Below are positions 40,942-49,403 of a DNA stretch of 64,000 nt, piece after piece. This DNA comes from an uncultured Lachnospiraceae bacterium (GTDB taxonomy: Bacteria > Bacillota > Clostridia > Lachnospirales > Lachnospiraceae). The position numbers and the translations under genes were made by a program. The stretch is from contig CAJUFE010000014.1 in NCBI GenBank assembly GCA_910585635.1, positions 9,513-73,512 on the forward strand, read 5' to 3'. Numbering within the stretch: position 1 is the first letter of the stretch; the number at the start of each line of letters is the position of its first letter. Under the pieces are notes generated by a model that saw nothing but the letters and a program-made list of their open reading frames with translations, ran no database searches and was not told where the DNA came from.

Positions 40942-43467
40942 CTAATATCCCTGGTAGATCGTATTCGTAAAATGCAGCCGTCCTGTGTAGCCATTCCTCC
41001 CATACTCGCTCTGGAAGGGCTGCACACTTCCAAATAGATAGCGGATCGACAGCTCTGTATCTGCATGCAGATAGGTATAAGCGTCCGCCATGGTAAAATC
41101 GGTCTCACCGATCTTTTTCATATCCATCTCGATCAGATCCGCAGAACGCATGATGCACTTTTCTCTCCCCTTGAGCAGCAGGAGGATCAGCAGGTAATCT
41201 TCGTAGGAGACAAAAAGGCCCGACTCGCCATAATGGGAGATCAGCTCTTCCCCTGTGGCATCTGGATCCACCGTCAGGAGGATATTTTTCGATGTCTTTA
41301 GCAGCGGGATCTTATATCCGCCAGTGATCAGATAGTCCATTTCCAGCAAAGTCTCTGCCGTCGCCCATGCCGTCAGGAATATCCAAAAAAACACGGCCTC
41401 TGGCACCACACCTGCGGTGAGCAGGGAGGCTGCAGCCGCAGCCGCGTGACAGCTGGGGTTGATCACCTTTTTCTCTCCGTACATCGCGACCACGTTGTTG
41501 GCCAGCCGTTCTGCAAATATGGTCCCATATACCGCAGCTTCATTTGCCTGATCGCTCTGGTTCCCATAGATCAGGTATTCAATCTCACTGCGCAAGACCG
41601 TATCCCGGTCTTTTTTTGGTGTGAACCGCATGTCCAATTCCCCATCTGGATGGGCATACCGCCATTTTGGCATATAAAAGCTGCTCTTATCCTTTTCCGA
41701 CATCCCAGAAGAAGAAAACTTTTTTACGCCAGTCAACCTGGTCTTAAAGGTGCCGAACATATACGTCAGGCAGAGGATATCGTCGCGTCCGGCTTCCGCG
41801 ATATCCAGGATCATACTGTGCTTTCCCTGGTCCAATATGGCCTTTGAGGCAGACAGATCATTCGTTTCATTGTAAAATCCGGTATCGCTGCTCTTTCCTG
41901 TATCGGTGCTCCAGGTTTTAGACGGTCGTGCCTGATAGACCGCTCCGTCCACGGTCCCTCTTTCTGCCTGTCCCTCCAGATCCGTCTCCGCATTGCCTGT
42001 TTTTCCAGACTGGCCTTTTGCAAAACTTTGATCGATCTTATCACTAGATACACCTGTATACTTATTGGAGGGGTTCACCTTCTCCGGATCCCAGGTCCTA
42101 TCGATAAAATAGGCAGAAAGCTTGCTGACCGCTGGCTGATAGCTCCTTGCTACTCCTCCGGAGGACACCACTTCATCGATGCTGGTGGTGCTATCTGCAC
42201 TGTTCAGATAATAATAGTAATATTCGGTGATCTCCTCTTCCTCTTCTTCCTCTTCTCCATCCTCTCCGCCATCATCGCCATCTTCCGCCATCTCCTCCCG
42301 CATCCGCTCGATCTCCTCGATATATCTTGTGATCGCCTCATGGATATCCTTCATCACATGATCAAGCTCCGATCCGATCGATGTGTCTTTATCCATCTGC
42401 TCTAAGATCGGATCATCTATGAGTTTTTGGACTTCAGGAAGATAGGTTTCTTTATATAGTTTGATATTGTTTTCTGCGTCCTGGATCATGTCGGCTACAG
42501 ACTCATTTCCAGCCGCTTTCCCTTGGTTTTCAGACTGGAAGTTCTGCAGCCTCTGGATCGACCCCTCGATCTCCTTTTTTGACTTTTTAGCCTGATCTAA
42601 AACCTTTCCTGCCTGCTTACAGGCAGCACCTGCTGCTTTTTTCAGGGCAGACCGGTCATTCCCATACGCATTTGCTGCCTTTTTTTCTGAAGAGGTCAAT
42701 TCTTCTTCTGTATCGATATTCTCGATCCGGATCTCTTCCATCTTCCCTTTTAAGGAGGTCAGATAGTTAGCCTGTGCCGTTTTGACTGTCTGGATCGCTG
42801 TATTTAAGCTATCGATCTCCTTCCGCAGTTTGACAAGCTCTCCATCTGCAGCAGAATTCGCTTCATCGACTCCCATCTTATCTTCCATCACCTGGGATGT
42901 GACCTGGTTTTTTTCTGCTTCCGCTTTCAGATCTCCCAGGCTTTTAAAGATATCCATACGATCTGCCATCACATACAGACCACGGAATTTGGAATATTCT
43001 ACCATCTGGCTTGCCAGTACATCTTGCTCAGCCAGTTGATACAAGGGCTCTACCTTACAGCCATCAACATGAAAATCGTACAGATTTAAAAAATCCTCTC
43101 CCATATAGGACTTTTGCCCCGTCAAGGTGGTCTTCATGATGTTCCAGATCTGTTCCGAGTAGGTATCATCTCCAGACAGTCCATAAGCCAATAGCGTCGC
43201 GCTCAGGCTTTCCTTGTAGACCGTCTCCAGCTTCTCCTGTTCTTTTTCATCAAGGGCAAATAACCCGAACTGATCTTTTAGCTTCTGATCATAAGAGGAC
43301 AGGACACTGGCCGCTGCCAGATCTGTAGCCTCCTGTGCCATCGCCATCGCGCTGGCCATACGACTCCCATCGATCAAGACCGCTGAAAATAACATCGTAG
43401 GAATGGTTATGATGACCAGAAAGATCGATATCGCCCCTTTCAGCTTCCTGTTCCTAAAGAGCTCCAT
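40942..43467 (-). CDS. TadG-like DUF5702 protein
   Basis: 841 residues. Starts KLKGAISIFLVIITIPTMLF, a single membrane helix of the TadG/DUF5702 kind, followed by the family segment ATDLAAASVLSSYDQKLKDQ and FGLFALDE. Then a long coiled-coil region (about 190-400), a stretch of eight glutamates followed closely by five tyrosines near residue 410, and a mixed C-terminal part with a further hydrophobic segment near 690. DUF5702 proteins go with Tad loci of Firmicutes and are thought to be envelope parts of the pilus machine. Next to pseudopilins on both sides with gaps of 12-13 bases. Confidence 0.75.
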   Translation of the reverse strand: MELFRNRKLKGAISIFLVIITIPTMLFSAVLIDGSRMASAMAMAQEATDLAAASVLSSYDQKLKDQFGLFALDEKEQEKLETVYKESLSATLLAYGLSGDDTYSEQIWNIMKTTLTGQKSYMGEDFLNLYDFHVDGCKVEPLYQLAEQDVLASQMVEYSKFRGLYVMADRMDIFKSLGDLKAEAEKNQVTSQVMEDKMGVDEANSAADGELVKLRKEIDSLNTAIQTVKTAQANYLTSLKGKMEEIRIENIDTEEELTSSEKKAANAYGNDRSALKKAAGAACKQAGKVLDQAKKSKKEIEGSIQRLQNFQSENQGKAAGNESVADMIQDAENNIKLYKETYLPEVQKLIDDPILEQMDKDTSIGSELDHVMKDIHEAITRYIEEIERMREEMAEDGDDGGEDGEEEEEEEEITEYYYYYLNSADSTTSIDEVVSSGGVARSYQPAVSKLSAYFIDRTWDPEKVNPSNKYTGVSSDKIDQSFAKGQSGKTGNAETDLEGQAERGTVDGAVYQARPSKTWSTDTGKSSDTGFYNETNDLSASKAILDQGKHSMILDIAEAGRDDILCLTYMFGTFKTRLTGVKKFSSSGMSEKDKSSFYMPKWRYAHPDGELDMRFTPKKDRDTVLRSEIEYLIYGNQSDQANEAAVYGTIFAERLANNVVAMYGEKKVINPSCHAAAAAASLLTAGVVPEAVFFWIFLTAWATAETLLEMDYLITGGYKIPLLKTSKNILLTVDPDATGEELISHYGESGLFVSYEDYLLILLLLKGREKCIMRSADLIEMDMKKIGETDFTMADAYTYLHADTELSIRYLFGSVQPFQSEYGRNGYTGRLHFTNTIYQGY

Positions 43468-43480
43468 ACATCCACCACCT

Positions 43481-44161
43481 TTATTTCAGCAGATCTGCCA
43501 CCTTTTGTATGGCATCCTTGATCTTGTTATAACCATCCTGCACGGTACCGAAGGCTTCTGTCTGGCTGACGATATCGGTGATGATATCCACATTCCGCAC
43601 AAAATCTGGAGCGTCTACCACCGCCGATACGGCTGTGGTATCAACGTCAAAAGCTCCCGTCTGGCCGAACATCCTTGCCATAACATCGATCGGTGTGTGA
43701 TAGGTGCTGCGGATGTTCACCTTTATACGCTTAACGATCAGATAGTCTTCTATGGAGGTATAACTCCCACCATTCTGCTCATCACCAGATAGGATATCCC
43801 TTTTCCCCATCCGTTCTGCCACATATCGGTCTACAAGAGCCGTATACGCTCTTTTCGTTCCTCCGCCCATAAAAGGGACATTCCGATAAGGATCCCTGAT
43901 CTTAAAATCGCTCAAGGTCTTGATCCCGGTCGTCATATCGGATACCCTGGAGCTATATACCACCGAGCCTCGCTCCGATGCCCGGACCGCCAGGCTCTGC
44001 AGGTTCACTTCCTGATAGAGGACCATCCCCATGAATAGGATCAGCAGCAGAGAAAAGAAGATAACAGGAAAGATCATAGTCAGTTCGATCGTCAGATAGC
44101 CGTCTTCTGCTTTTTTGCATACTGATCGGATGATCCGGGCAAGCTTTTTAACCCCATCCAT
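43481..44161 (-). CDS. tadE: TadE-like pseudopilin
   Basis: 226 residues. Basic start, then EDGYLTIELTMIFPVIFFSL, the TadE leader with Gly and Glu+5 before the hydrophobic helix. The rest is extracytoplasmic and ends in a helical region. TadE proteins are minor pseudopilins cleaved by the prepilin peptidase and needed for Flp fibre assembly. It is separated from flp by 89 bases that carry a stem-loop. Confidence 0.85.
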   Translation of the reverse strand: MDGVKKLARIIRSVCKKAEDGYLTIELTMIFPVIFFSLLLILFMGMVLYQEVNLQSLAVRASERGSVVYSSRVSDMTTGIKTLSDFKIRDPYRNVPFMGGGTKRAYTALVDRYVAERMGKRDILSGDEQNGGSYTSIEDYLIVKRIKVNIRSTYHTPIDVMARMFGQTGAFDVDTTAVSAVVDAPDFVRNVDIITDIVSQTEAFGTVQDGYNKIKDAIQKVADLLK

Positions 44162-44202
44162 TTTTCTGTATCTCCCCTATAGCCTTATTTCCATATCACA
44201 GA

Positions 44203-44242
44203 AGATATCCACTGGGATACGGGTCCTTCCTAGTGGATATCT
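44203..44242 (-). other. Stem-loop just after flp
   Basis: Perfect 11-bp stem (44203-44213 with 44232-44242), 18-base loop, no T-run. It begins 9 bases after the flp stop on the minus strand; a likely 3' stabiliser or processing site that raises pilin mRNA over the downstream genes. Confidence 0.55.
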
Positions 44243-44250
44243 CGATACCA

Positions 44251-44433
44251 TCAGCCTGCGCTGGGCGTTTCTACCACATCAGCTTTAAATACTTTCTCCA
44301 TGATCGACTTGGCAAATTCCATGATCTGCTTCCTAAATAACAACGCGATACACATCAATGCCGCGATGATCATAACAAGCTCGATCGTCCCCATCCCATC
44401 CTCTTCTTCATAAAATCGTCTGAGTAACTCCAT
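44251..44433 (-). CDS. flp: Flp-type major pilin
   Basis: 60 residues from ATG 44433, chosen because GGAGG is 8 bases upstream (an ATG two codons earlier is too close). EEEDGMGTIELVMIIAALMC is the Flp leader and helix: Gly at the cut site, Glu+5, then about 20 hydrophobic residues, followed by a short amphipathic tail (FAKSIMEKVFKADV). It should be the repeating subunit of the type IVb pilus. It is flanked by a terminator-like hairpin upstream and a stable stem-loop downstream, a sign of separate dosage control. Confidence 0.9.
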   Translation of the reverse strand: MELLRRFYEEEDGMGTIELVMIIAALMCIALLFRKQIMEFAKSIMEKVFKADVVETPSAG

Positions 44434-44473
44434 ATCCATTTCCTCCGTTTTTCTAAAAGATTTCTATAAAAAT

Positions 44474-44487
44474 ACCGCAGACCGGTA
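44474..44487 (-). terminator. Terminator-like hairpin between tadC and flp
   Basis: Minus strand TACCG (44487-44483), GTCT loop, CGGTA (44478-44474), then TTTTTAT. Short stem, so probably partial termination. A possible promoter for flp (TTGGTA, 17 bases, TATTTT) overlaps it. Confidence 0.4.
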
Positions 44488-44558
44488 ATTTTACCAAGCG
44501 ATACGTATGGCAGATCCCATCGACCGTGCGTATCTATCGGATCAAGGATCTTCTCTCC

Positions 44559-45482
44559 TCACATCCCCGATGTCATGCTCAATACCGCTGGCGTTGCTAC
44601 GATCAGCACGATCCCCAGGAACATGATCATCATCGGGAGCAGGATCTTCGTGCTGGCCTGCTCGCCCAACTCCTTCGCTGCGTTCTTGCGCATCTCCCAG
44701 CACTCGTGTCCTTGTTCCCGCAAGACCGGGACGACCTCGGCTCCGCCACGCTTTAAGTTCATCACGATGACCGATACGAATTTCGTCACTTCCTTCACAT
44801 GGCACCTTCGGGCAAATTCCTCGTAGGCCGTTGCCTCCGGCTTTCCGGCTTTGATCTCCGCCAAGGCATACCGCATCTCCCTGTACAGGATATGTTCCCT
44901 CTTATTTTCATTGATGATCTTTTCCCAGGCCTTCGATATCGTCATCCCCGCATTGACCAGAAGGGTCAATTTGTTTACAAATTCGGGGAACTCCATCTGG
45001 ATCGAAAGCCGCCTTTTCTGGATATCCTCTCCCAGGCTGCCATCTACCAAAAAAGGGACAGCTGCAAAGGCAACGATAGATGCAACAGTTAACAGCATCC
45101 CATCTGTGCTGCCCTGCATCACCATGATCATCCCCATCAGGGACGCACCCACTGCGGCGATCAACGCCACTGCCAGACGATACCCTTTATGGATATACTG
45201 ATAAAACCTTGCATCCTTCGGACCTCTGATCTCCAGGATCTTTTGATAGACCTGGTTATCGTGACGGGCCAGGATGGACCGCAGAGACATGGGTATGACC
45301 TTTTGAAAGACCGTGATCTCACTCATAGCCAACCCGATCGGGATAAAGTCTTTTAAACCATATTCTTCTTTATCTACATATTCCAGATACTCATCATACT
45401 GACCCTTTGACTTAAAGTAAAATACCATAAATAACAACACCGATATCCCACACATCCATGCGGAAATGATCTTCAGCACCAT
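44559..45482 (-). CDS. tadC: Tad pilus inner-membrane platform protein TadC
   Basis: 307 residues, type II secretion F fold: membrane helices near both ends and the cytoplasmic helical domain with KRRLSIQMEFPEFVNKLTLL, VNAGMTISKAWEKI and FARRCHVKEVTKFVSVIV. The C-terminal LGEQASTKILLPMMIMFLGI helix is typical. With TadB it forms the base on which TadA works. AGGAGG lies 8 bases before the ATG; 17 bases after tadB. Confidence 0.92.
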   Translation of the reverse strand: MVLKIISAWMCGISVLLFMVFYFKSKGQYDEYLEYVDKEEYGLKDFIPIGLAMSEITVFQKVIPMSLRSILARHDNQVYQKILEIRGPKDARFYQYIHKGYRLAVALIAAVGASLMGMIMVMQGSTDGMLLTVASIVAFAAVPFLVDGSLGEDIQKRRLSIQMEFPEFVNKLTLLVNAGMTISKAWEKIINENKREHILYREMRYALAEIKAGKPEATAYEEFARRCHVKEVTKFVSVIVMNLKRGGAEVVPVLREQGHECWEMRKNAAKELGEQASTKILLPMMIMFLGIVLIVATPAVLSMTSGM

Positions 45483-45499
45483 CGCTCTCTACCTCCTGA

Positions 45500-46294
45500 T
45501 CAGACGGTGATCTTCATGACCTTTGATCCTACCAGATAGGACAGGCCAAAGATCGCGATCGCCACCGTCATCGCGATCTTTCCAACTATGGTAGTAAATA
45601 CCGGTTTCATATAATCGCCAGAGGTAAGCGTTAAAAACAGCACCATCACGACCGGGAGCACCATCATAAGGTTAAACTCATACTTTTTGCCTGAGATCGT
45701 CGTCTCGATCTCATGCTTCACTTCGATCTTTTCCCCGATCGTGTTTGAAGTAGACCGCATAACCTCCATCAAGTCTCCACCAGTCCGCTTACAGGTCACA
45801 AAGATATCCACAAAATTATCGATATCCTCCAGATGAGCACGCTCCGCAAATTGACTGAACATACTTTCAACGGTACAGTTCATCCCGATCCCCCGCAGGA
45901 TATATCCCAACTCCAACAGGATATCCGTCTGAGGATCTGGATAGATGACCATAAGATCCTTTAGCGCGTCCTGGATCCCGATCTCCACAGATTTCCCTAC
46001 AGATAGTGCGGAGGCAAGTGAGTAGAGCATATCCTTAAACTGCAATGTCAATTGACCCTTTCGCTTTTCGATGATCTGGCGGGTGCGTATCTTTGGCCAT
46101 TTCAGCGCGAATAGCATCAAAAGTGCCGATAACGGGATGCTATGATAGAAGATATAGCCCACTGTAAACAGCACGACAGCAGCCAAAATGATGTTCACGA
46201 TCTTTTCCGTTCCACCCATGATATACACATCATAATCCGTCAGACCGTCTTCCCGTTCTATGATCTCTTCGACCTCTTTCTTTTTTCCAAACAT
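45500..46294 (-). CDS. tadB: Tad pilus inner-membrane platform protein TadB
   Basis: 264 residues, second type II secretion F-type protein: QLTLQFKDMLYSLASALSVG, AERAHLEDIDNFVDIFVTCK, and a C-terminal pair of membrane helices. Shorter than Gram-negative TadB, as usual in Firmicutes. It pairs with TadC. Gap of 39 bases from tadA. Confidence 0.92.
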   Translation of the reverse strand: MFGKKKEVEEIIEREDGLTDYDVYIMGGTEKIVNIILAAVVLFTVGYIFYHSIPLSALLMLFALKWPKIRTRQIIEKRKGQLTLQFKDMLYSLASALSVGKSVEIGIQDALKDLMVIYPDPQTDILLELGYILRGIGMNCTVESMFSQFAERAHLEDIDNFVDIFVTCKRTGGDLMEVMRSTSNTIGEKIEVKHEIETTISGKKYEFNLMMVLPVVMVLFLTLTSGDYMKPVFTTIVGKIAMTVAIAIFGLSYLVGSKVMKITV

Positions 46295-46333
46295 ATGCTC
46301 CCCCTGCCTGTTCCTTTTCCTCTATGGATCTGC

Positions 46334-47569
46334 TCATACTTCTTTGGACAATCCGGCATTTTGGAATTTCTCGATATGGACCATAGCATTTTCCGTCCGT
46401 ACTAATCCGCCGATGATCCTTCCCTCTTTGTCTTCCCCTTCCTCCACAAATCGATACAAGGGGTTCAATATGATCTTACCATCTTCATATCCAACAAGCT
46501 CGGTGATCTCGATCGTCCTCCGAGACTTATCACGGAGCCTGGACAATTGGATGATGATATCGATAGCCGAGGCGATCTGCTGCCGGATCGCCTCGATCGG
46601 GATACTGTTCCCGGATACCACCATGGTCTCCAGACGGCTCAGCATATCTTTTGTCGAATTGGAATGGCCTGTAGACAACGAACCGTCATGGCCTGTGTTC
46701 ATCGCCTGCAGCATATCCAGCGCCTCCGCCCCACGGACTTCTCCGACCACGATACGCTCTGGCCGCATACGCAGCGAGGACCGGATCAGATCACGGATGG
46801 TCACTTCCCCTTTTCCCTCCATATTCGCATTCCTTGTCTCCAGACGTACCAGGTTCGCTACCCCTTTGATCTGGAGCTCGGCTGAATCCTCTATGGTGAT
46901 CACCCGTTCATCTTTAGGGATGAAATTCGAAAGAGCATTTAAAAAAGTCGTCTTTCCAGAGCCTGTACCCCCGCTGATAAAAATGTTGTATTTTGCCTTG
47001 ACCATCCGTTCCAGGAGCTCTGCCACTTCCGGTGTGATCGAACCATATGCGATCAGCTTCTGTACCGTCATCGGGTCTTCCGGGAACTTGCGGATCGTCA
47101 CTGTGGGGCCGTCTAGTGCGATCGGAGGCAGGACCACATTGACACGGGAACCATCTAAAAGTCTGGCATCGACGATGGGGTTCGCTTCATTGACTGTACG
47201 GTTTACTTTTGATACGATGTTCAGGATCACGTTCTCTAGCTTTTCGTTTGTCTCAAAACTGACATCCTTCCGATAAAGCCTTCCTGCCTGTTCAACAAAC
47301 ACATGATCTGGGCCATTGATCATGATCTCTGTGATGGATGGGTCGTCAACTAAAGGCTGGAGCACATCCAATCCCCTCATGGAATTAAAAACCCCTTCCA
47401 TGATCTCGCGTTTTTCTGTCAGTGACAGATACTGCTGTCTGGATTCTTCTGTGACGATAGCTGCGATCACCTCCCGGATCTCATCATCGTCTACATACCG
47501 CGTTAGATCCAAACGCTCTGATACCATCCTTCGGATCCTTTTTATGTACTCTGGCATATCCTCGATCAT
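46334..47569 (-). CDS. tadA: Tad pilus secretion ATPase TadA/CpaF
   Basis: 411 residues. Hexameric ATPase that powers Flp assembly in the cytosol. Walker A SGGTGSGKTTFLNAL, Asp box (TIEDSAELQI), Walker B (RPERIVVGEVRGAEALDML) and His box (GHDGSLSTGHSNS) are complete. N-terminal domain carries the usual EIMINGPDHVFVE. ATG 47569 has GGAG 6 bases upstream; an ATG four codons earlier directly abuts AGGAGG and is the alternative. Confidence 0.96.
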   Translation of the reverse strand: MIEDMPEYIKRIRRMVSERLDLTRYVDDDEIREVIAAIVTEESRQQYLSLTEKREIMEGVFNSMRGLDVLQPLVDDPSITEIMINGPDHVFVEQAGRLYRKDVSFETNEKLENVILNIVSKVNRTVNEANPIVDARLLDGSRVNVVLPPIALDGPTVTIRKFPEDPMTVQKLIAYGSITPEVAELLERMVKAKYNIFISGGTGSGKTTFLNALSNFIPKDERVITIEDSAELQIKGVANLVRLETRNANMEGKGEVTIRDLIRSSLRMRPERIVVGEVRGAEALDMLQAMNTGHDGSLSTGHSNSTKDMLSRLETMVVSGNSIPIEAIRQQIASAIDIIIQLSRLRDKSRRTIEITELVGYEDGKIILNPLYRFVEEGEDKEGRIIGGLVRTENAMVHIEKFQNAGLSKEV

Positions 47570-47605
47570 ATCGCTCTCCATCCTCCTGGACCATCACGTT
47601 TCTTT

Positions 47606-48727
47606 TTATGGTATATCATCCCCCATTGCTACCTGTAATACCGGCCCCATCATCTGCAGCAGCATATCGCCTGAACGTAAGATATCGATCCCTCTTGCCA
47701 GGATAGAGGACATCATAACATTGGCGCAGCAGGGGAGTCTGCTGCTTATATCGTGTGGGAGCCATCCCATATAGTCCTTTCTCCCATCTGCTTTATTGAT
47801 GATCAGATACATTTTTTGAAATAGCCGCTCATACCGGTCATGCAATCTGGATTCATCCAGCAAACGTTGTAATTTGGATAAGCTCCTCCCTTCTGCGATC
47901 GTGGGGACCAATATCCTATCGGCTTCTTCTAATATGGCCCATGCCCGATCGTTAAGATCCGAAGAAAGATCCACCACCACCAAATGGTGATCAGCTAATT
48001 CCCGCAGACTATCAAGTAGTCTTTTGTGATCTTCTCTACTGATCTCCTCATATTCAGAAATGCTGTCAACACCTGGAAGATAGTCAAAACCGGCCGTAGG
48101 CTCTGTACAGATACATCCTTTAAGCTTGATCCCTACATTCATCCCTTTTGTCTTCAAAGCCAAAAATACATCCGAAAGGCCGCCTGTAGTCTTTCCTAAA
48201 AGGTCTGATACCGAGTCGATCTCCTCCAAGTTCAGATATAATGTATGCGATCCAGCCCTTACTGCCGCAGACGCCAAGGCCAATGCCAGTACCGTCTTTC
48301 CCGTACCGCCCGCCGGGCTATAAAATGCGACAACCTTTGTTTCGCTGTCTCCTCGAACGGTTTCCAGCGAATCATTTTCTTCTGCATAACGGAGCAGGAC
48401 GGCCGTCGATATGTTTTCTATTTTTTGGTATTTTTTTATGGGCTCGAACCCTTCCACCGGAGATAGATCCGTAAACAGCACCATCCGTGTCATATCGGAG
48501 GCCATCTCTCTTAGTTTTTCCTCCGCAAGCGTTTCATCGACGATCAGGATATCGGCCGTACCTCCTTGCTCCAGATATTGATACAGCTTTTCCTTTCTTG
48601 TAAAGACGATCAGCTCCAATTGCGGAACATTTTCCATAAAGTAGTGAGAAAGCTCGTTCAAGTATCGTTGATCACGGTCTGCGAGTATCATCTTTTTCTT
48701 TATCATAGGTAATGACCCAGCCCCCAT
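47606..48727 (-). CDS. tadZ: TadZ/CpaE-like pilus localisation ATPase
   Basis: About 373 residues from ATG 48727 (AAAGGA 6 bases upstream; an in-frame ATG lies 10 codons earlier). Residues 8-115 form a response-receiver-like domain (KKMILADRDQRYLNELSHYF) and the rest is a ParA/MinD-type ATPase with a deviant Walker A, FYSPAGGTGKTVLALALASA. The MinD signature lysine is replaced by Ala-Gly (SPAGGTGKT), seen in some TadZ. TadZ marks where the pilus is built, often a pole. First gene of the pilus operon, with a good promoter. Confidence 0.88.
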   Translation of the reverse strand: MGAGSLPMIKKKMILADRDQRYLNELSHYFMENVPQLELIVFTRKEKLYQYLEQGGTADILIVDETLAEEKLREMASDMTRMVLFTDLSPVEGFEPIKKYQKIENISTAVLLRYAEENDSLETVRGDSETKVVAFYSPAGGTGKTVLALALASAAVRAGSHTLYLNLEEIDSVSDLLGKTTGGLSDVFLALKTKGMNVGIKLKGCICTEPTAGFDYLPGVDSISEYEEISREDHKRLLDSLRELADHHLVVVDLSSDLNDRAWAILEEADRILVPTIAEGRSLSKLQRLLDESRLHDRYERLFQKMYLIINKADGRKDYMGWLPHDISSRLPCCANVMMSSILARGIDILRSGDMLLQMMGPVLQVAMGDDIP

Positions 48728-48774
48728 CGGTGTTCCTTTCTCCATTTTTGCTATCATTTCTTTTCCAATAATAG

Positions 48775-48853
48775 TATTTATAGTATAGATTATCGCAATA
48801 ATGAAGTCAATAGTCTGTTGTTAATTTCAAAATAATATTTATAGTATAGATTA
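48775..48853. promoter_or_regulatory. Divergent tadZ/XRE promoters sharing an 18-nt repeat
   Basis: TATTTATAGTATAGATTA occurs at 48775-48792 and 48836-48853, same orientation. The tadZ promoter (minus) is -35 TTGACT (48810-48805), 17 bases, -10 TATACT (48787-48782), inside copy 1. The XRE-gene promoter (plus) is -35 TTGTTA (48818-48823), 16 bases, -10 TATAGT (48840-48845), inside copy 2. One protein binding this repeat could block both. Confidence 0.75.
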
Positions 48854-48873
48854 AACCAAAAAGGAGCACATAT

Positions 48874-49203
48874 ATGTCGATCACAAGGGAGTTAGGACAG
48901 CGGATACGCTTTTACCGAAAAAAGATGAAGCTCAGTCAAGAGCAGTTCGCCGAGATGTGCGATCTCCACCCCACCTATATCGGACAGATCGAGCGTGGAG
49001 AAAAAAATGCGACGATCGAGAGCATATACAAGATCTCTTCCGCACTAAACGTGAGTCTGGAAAACCTGTTCAATAATATCGAGGTCCTTGCAGCCCCGGA
49101 CAATGATCCTTTAAGCAAGATCAGTAGGTCCCTTTCCCAGCTGCCAACCGAGACACAGGAAAAGATCTGTAATATCCTGCAAGAGATCCTGCAGCTGCTC
49201 TGA
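48874..49203 (+). CDS. XRE-family transcriptional regulator
   Basis: 109 residues. A helix-turn-helix of lambda-repressor type fills residues 6-65 (LGQRIRFYRKKMKLSQEQFA, then YIGQIERGEKNATIESIYKI), followed by a helical tail for dimerisation. AAGGAG precedes the ATG by 7 bases. It is divergent from the 23-kb pilus operon and its own -10 box lies in a copy of the 18-nt repeat that also covers the tadZ -10, so it is the likely switch of the operon and of itself. SinR-like size. Confidence 0.92.
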   Translation: MSITRELGQRIRFYRKKMKLSQEQFAEMCDLHPTYIGQIERGEKNATIESIYKISSALNVSLENLFNNIEVLAAPDNDPLSKISRSLSQLPTETQEKICNILQEILQLL

Positions 49204-49240
49204 TCAATGTTGCTCTGACCAGGTCTCCTCCCGACCGCAA

Positions 49241-49289
49241 ACAAAAAAGACTGTCCATGCCTGCGTTCTTGCCGTGCATGGACAGTCTT
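49241..49289 (-). terminator. Terminator of the opp operon
   Basis: Perfect 14-bp stem (49289-49276 with 49260-49247 on the minus strand), 15-base loop, followed by TTTT. It lies 115 bases after oppF; the convergent XRE transcript may use it as well. Confidence 0.85.
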
Positions 49290-49403
49290 ATATCTACTAT
49301 ATTTTATCTACTATATTATCTACCGATCTTCTCTACCAGATCTGATCAAAGCCCTTCTGAAAAGCCGCGCCTTCTCTGCCTCTTCCGAAAAACCGCGCCT
49401 TCC

